A stretch of DNA of 7,668 nucleotides from Acholeplasmataceae bacterium (GTDB lineage Bacteria > Bacillota_I > Bacilli_A > Acholeplasmatales > Acholeplasmataceae), in NCBI GenBank assembly GCA_023230825.1, contig JALNWO010000079.1, forward strand, positions 1 through 7,668, written 5' to 3'. The notes below the pieces were generated by a model that was not told the DNA's origin, did no database searches, and worked only from the letters and a program-made list of their open reading frames with translations. Of the stretch, positions 5,888-7,668 are shown piece after piece. The translations under genes and the position numbers were made by a program. Positions within the stretch are counted from its first letter, which is position 1, and each line of letters begins with the position of its first letter.

Positions 5888-6454
5888 ATGTTTTGGGAAA
5901 CAATTGCACAATTTTTTACAGCCGTTACATTTTGGGAAGCGATTCTCATTTTTATTGCTAAAATCATCGAAGTGACCCTAGGAACGATGCGAGTCATCCT
6001 TATTAATAAAGGTTTCCGCAAACAAGGAACTTTTTTGGCAGTAGTTGAAATCTTACTATGGGTCTTTGTCGCAAGCTCAGTCATCCAAGGGATTAGTGAT
6101 GCGCCGATTAAGGGAATCATTTATAGTGTTGGTTTCGCCTTAGGTGTTTATATTGGATCTGCTATTGAAAACAGATTGGCTGTTGGGAAAATTTTAATCC
6201 ACGTCGTCACGGATGGTGAAGGGGCAACTGCAATTAGTCAAGTCCTTCGAGAACACGGACACGGGGTGACATCAATTGATGCTAGAGGTAAAGATAGTAA
6301 TCGTGTTGTTTTAATGATTTTCGCCAACCGTAAAAATCGCTCTGTCATTTTAAAATTAATTAATGAAACAAGACCAGAAGTATTACTTGTAACAAATGAA
6401 GTATCGGTCGTACAAGGTGGTTATTTAAGCCCTTGGAAAAAATTTGTTAAATAA
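5888..6454 (+). CDS. UPF0316 / DUF2179 membrane protein (YebE-like)
   Basis: This 188-residue protein looks like the UPF0316 family (Bacillus subtilis YebE type): a membrane part (DUF5698) followed by a soluble DUF2179 domain. Three hydrophobic segments are visible at about 16-38, 48-68 and 76-96. The first contains the family-like TLGTMRVILINKG, and GVYIGSAIENRLA (86-98) marks the junction. The soluble part from about 100 to 177 alternates strands and helices and includes VTDGEGATAISQVLREHGHG and VLMIFANRKN. It ends YLSPWKKFVK. The molecular function of this family is not established; DUF2179 also occurs at the end of YitT-type membrane proteins, where a small-molecule-binding role has been suggested. 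AGGAG at 5876-5880 lies 7 bases before the ATG. The gene has its own putative promoter and is set apart from the fatty acid operon by a terminator. No terminator follows it. Confidence 0.85.
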   Translation: MFWETIAQFFTAVTFWEAILIFIAKIIEVTLGTMRVILINKGFRKQGTFLAVVEILLWVFVASSVIQGISDAPIKGIIYSVGFALGVYIGSAIENRLAVGKILIHVVTDGEGATAISQVLREHGHGVTSIDARGKDSNRVVLMIFANRKNRSVILKLINETRPEVLLVTNEVSVVQGGYLSPWKKFVK

Positions 6455-6457
6455 AGA

Positions 6458-6485
6458 TTGAAATAAAATGACTTTCTAGTATAAT
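6458..6485 (+). promoter_or_regulatory. Promoter of the tRNA-Val gene
   Basis: TTGAAA (6458-6463) and a perfect TATAAT (6480-6485) are separated by 16 bases, close to a consensus housekeeping promoter. The expected transcription start near 6492 is about 6 bases before the tRNA. The -35 box starts 3 bases after the stop of the preceding gene. Confidence 0.75.
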
Positions 6486-6497
6486 GTAAATATGGTC

Positions 6498-6572
6498 GGA
6501 GTTATAGCTCAGCGGGAGAGCACTTGCTTGACGTGCAAGGGGTCGACAGTTCAATCCTGTCTAACTCCACCA
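6498..6572 (+). tRNA. tRNA-Val (anticodon GAC)
   Basis: A full cloverleaf can be folded by hand. The acceptor stem is GGAGTTA (6498-6504) with TAACTCC (6562-6568). The D stem is GCTC/GAGC (6507-6510, 6518-6521). The anticodon stem is CTTGC/GCAAG (6523-6527, 6535-6539) with loop TTGACGT, placing anticodon GAC at 6530-6532. A 5-base variable loop follows, then the T stem GACAG/CTGTC (6545-6549, 6557-6561) with loop TTCAATC. The discriminator is A6569 and the CCA end is encoded (6570-6572). All stems pair perfectly. GAC reads GUC and GUU valine codons; A35, C36 and A73 agree with valine identity. Confidence 0.96.
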
Positions 6573-6597
6573 TTTTTTTGTTAAAAGGACGGTGTCT

Positions 6598-7668
6598 ATG
6601 GACTCAAGTAATGAAAAACTGCTACGTGAATATGACGTAAAAAAATTACTCATTAAGTTATCAATTCCAGCATTTTTAGGGATGGCTGTTAACGCACTAT
6701 ACAACTTTGTTGATACACTTTTTGTTGCGATTGGTGTCAATGAAATTGCAATTGGTGGCTTAGCCTTAGCCTTTCCGATCCAAACAATTGTCATGGCTGT
6801 TGGCTTAATGATGGGTTTAGGCTCGGCATCTGTTTTTAGCCGCGCATTTGGTCGTAAAGATTATGATAAGATGAGTAGTGCTGTGAACACAGGGCTTCGC
6901 ATCAATGGCTTAATTGCTGCTATTTTTACCCTTTTAAGTTTTCTATTCATCGACGAATTATTAATCTTCTTTGGGGCAACAGCAGAAAACATGATGTATG
7001 CTAAAGATTATTTAATAATTATTTTAATTGGCCTCATTCCCCAATCATTTTCCATGGTCTTAAATAACTTAACAAGAGCAGAAGGACGCTCTAAAGCCGC
7101 GATGTATTCTTTAATCATTGCTGCTGGTGTCAATATCGTTTTAGACCCTATCTTTATTTTTGGGTTTGATATGGGCGTTAAAGGAGCTGCGATTGCAACT
7201 GTGATTGCACAATTTATTGGCCTCATTTATATTTTCTTTGTTTCGATTGGACCAACGTCATATTTAAAAATTAATTTAAAAAGATGGTTTGAAGTCGATA
7301 AAGAAACAGTTAAAGATATTTTAGTTATTGGTTTTCCGACTTTCTTAAGAAATGCTTTGGGTGCCTTCTTAGCAATTGTTATTTACCGTTTAATTAACCA
7401 CTACGGTGGTGATGAACCTGCCATTTATATTTCTATATATGGAGTTATTAACCGCATTATCAACTTTGTCTTTTTACCAAGTTTTGGTATTGTCCAAGGA
7501 ATGGTCCCCATTGTCGGCTTCTCATATGGAGCGAAACAGTATGACCGAATGCGGGAGACGATTAAGTTTGCGACAAAGATTATTATTATTTATTTTATTG
7601 TGGGCTTTTTCTTCATCTTATTTTCCGCAACTGGACTATTTCGAATTTTCAGTGAATCAAATGATGTA
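6598..7668 (+). CDS. MATE family multidrug/cation antiporter, 3' end outside the window
   Basis: The frame is open from the ATG at 6598 to the window edge, giving 357 residues of a family usually about 440-460 long. It is an inner-membrane exporter that would couple Na+ or H+ entry to export of cationic compounds. The sequence is rich in hydrophobic helices and closely resembles MepA-like MATE proteins: LSIPAFLGMAVNALYNFVDT (21-40) for helix 1, AFPIQTIVMAVGLMMGLGSA (58-77), LNNLTRAEGRSKAAM (155-169), NIVLDPIFIFGFDMGVKGAA (179-198), and the start of the second half with IGFPTFLRNALG (244-255). FGIVQGMVPIVGFSYGAKQY (296-315) is also typical. AAAGGA (6584-6589) sits 8 bases before the ATG, supporting this start. 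The gene begins 25 bases after the tRNA with no own promoter visible, so it may be transcribed from the tRNA promoter. Substrate cannot be told from sequence. Confidence 0.93.
   Translation, partial: MDSSNEKLLREYDVKKLLIKLSIPAFLGMAVNALYNFVDTLFVAIGVNEIAIGGLALAFPIQTIVMAVGLMMGLGSASVFSRAFGRKDYDKMSSAVNTGLRINGLIAAIFTLLSFLFIDELLIFFGATAENMMYAKDYLIIILIGLIPQSFSMVLNNLTRAEGRSKAAMYSLIIAAGVNIVLDPIFIFGFDMGVKGAAIATVIAQFIGLIYIFFVSIGPTSYLKINLKRWFEVDKETVKDILVIGFPTFLRNALGAFLAIVIYRLINHYGGDEPAIYISIYGVINRIINFVFLPSFGIVQGMVPIVGFSYGAKQYDRMRETIKFATKIIIIYFIVGFFFILFSATGLFRIFSESNDV

Noticed and set aside
5714..6120. Minus-strand open frames (5714-5911 and 5830-6120) across the birA/UPF0316 junction
   Set aside because: They run through the terminator and the N-terminal codons of the UPF0316 gene, and their translations look like low-complexity antisense. 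No supporting homology is recognisable.
6498..6572. tRNA as a phage or island attachment site
   Set aside because: No integrase, direct repeat of the tRNA 3' end, or change in base composition is visible in the following 1.1 kb.
6561..7226. Minus-strand open frames (6561-6794 and 7008-7226) opposite the MATE gene
   Set aside because: One overlaps the tRNA end, and both lie opposite a clear transporter reading frame.
1..7668. CRISPR arrays, insertion sequences, defence genes or a mobile island
   Set aside because: No spaced direct repeats, transposase frames or terminal inverted repeats were found; the gene content is housekeeping.

Overview
The window is an AT-rich stretch of a low-GC Gram-positive type genome, with all genes on the + strand. 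TGA is a genuine stop here: it ends accD at 163-165 and fabF at 4833-4835, and tryptophans read TGG. This rules out the Mycoplasma/Spiroplasma code. Short intergenic gaps, overlapping genes, strong AGGAG-type ribosome sites, a streptococcal-length AccA, a YebE-type UPF0316 protein and a MepA-like MATE transporter fit Bacillota, or a standard-code Mollicutes relative such as Acholeplasma, Izemoplasma or Haloplasma. The exact genus is inference.

Region 1 (1-5790) is the distal part of a type II fatty acid synthesis operon: accD (3' end), accA, fabH, fabD, fabG, fabF, fabZ, birA. Every junction is an overlap or a gap of at most 12 bases (ATGA, 20 b, +12 b, 17 b, +1 b, ATGA, TAATG), so the set is almost certainly cotranscribed and translationally coupled. 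AccD/AccA make malonyl-CoA, FabD moves malonyl to ACP, FabH primes the chain, FabF elongates, FabG reduces and FabZ dehydrates. A very short biotin ligase closes the operon and presumably biotinylates AccB. No enoyl-ACP reductase or acyl carrier protein gene lies within the window.

Region 2 (5791-6454) holds a Rho-independent terminator, a closely overlapping promoter, and a membrane protein of the UPF0316/DUF2179 family.

Region 3 (6455-7668) holds a strong promoter, a tRNA-Val(GAC) with encoded CCA, and, 25 bases further on, the first 357 codons of a MATE-family multidrug exporter that runs off the window.

This is mostly core metabolism and I see no clear new multi-gene system. The points most worth a second look are: (a) FabH has Thr at the acyl-pocket position that is Phe87 in E. 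coli FabH and Thr in the mycobacterial long-chain enzyme; (b) birA is truncated, and a slippery A8 tract just before its stop would extend it by 18 residues in the -1 frame; (c) the operon lacks fabI/K/L and acpP.
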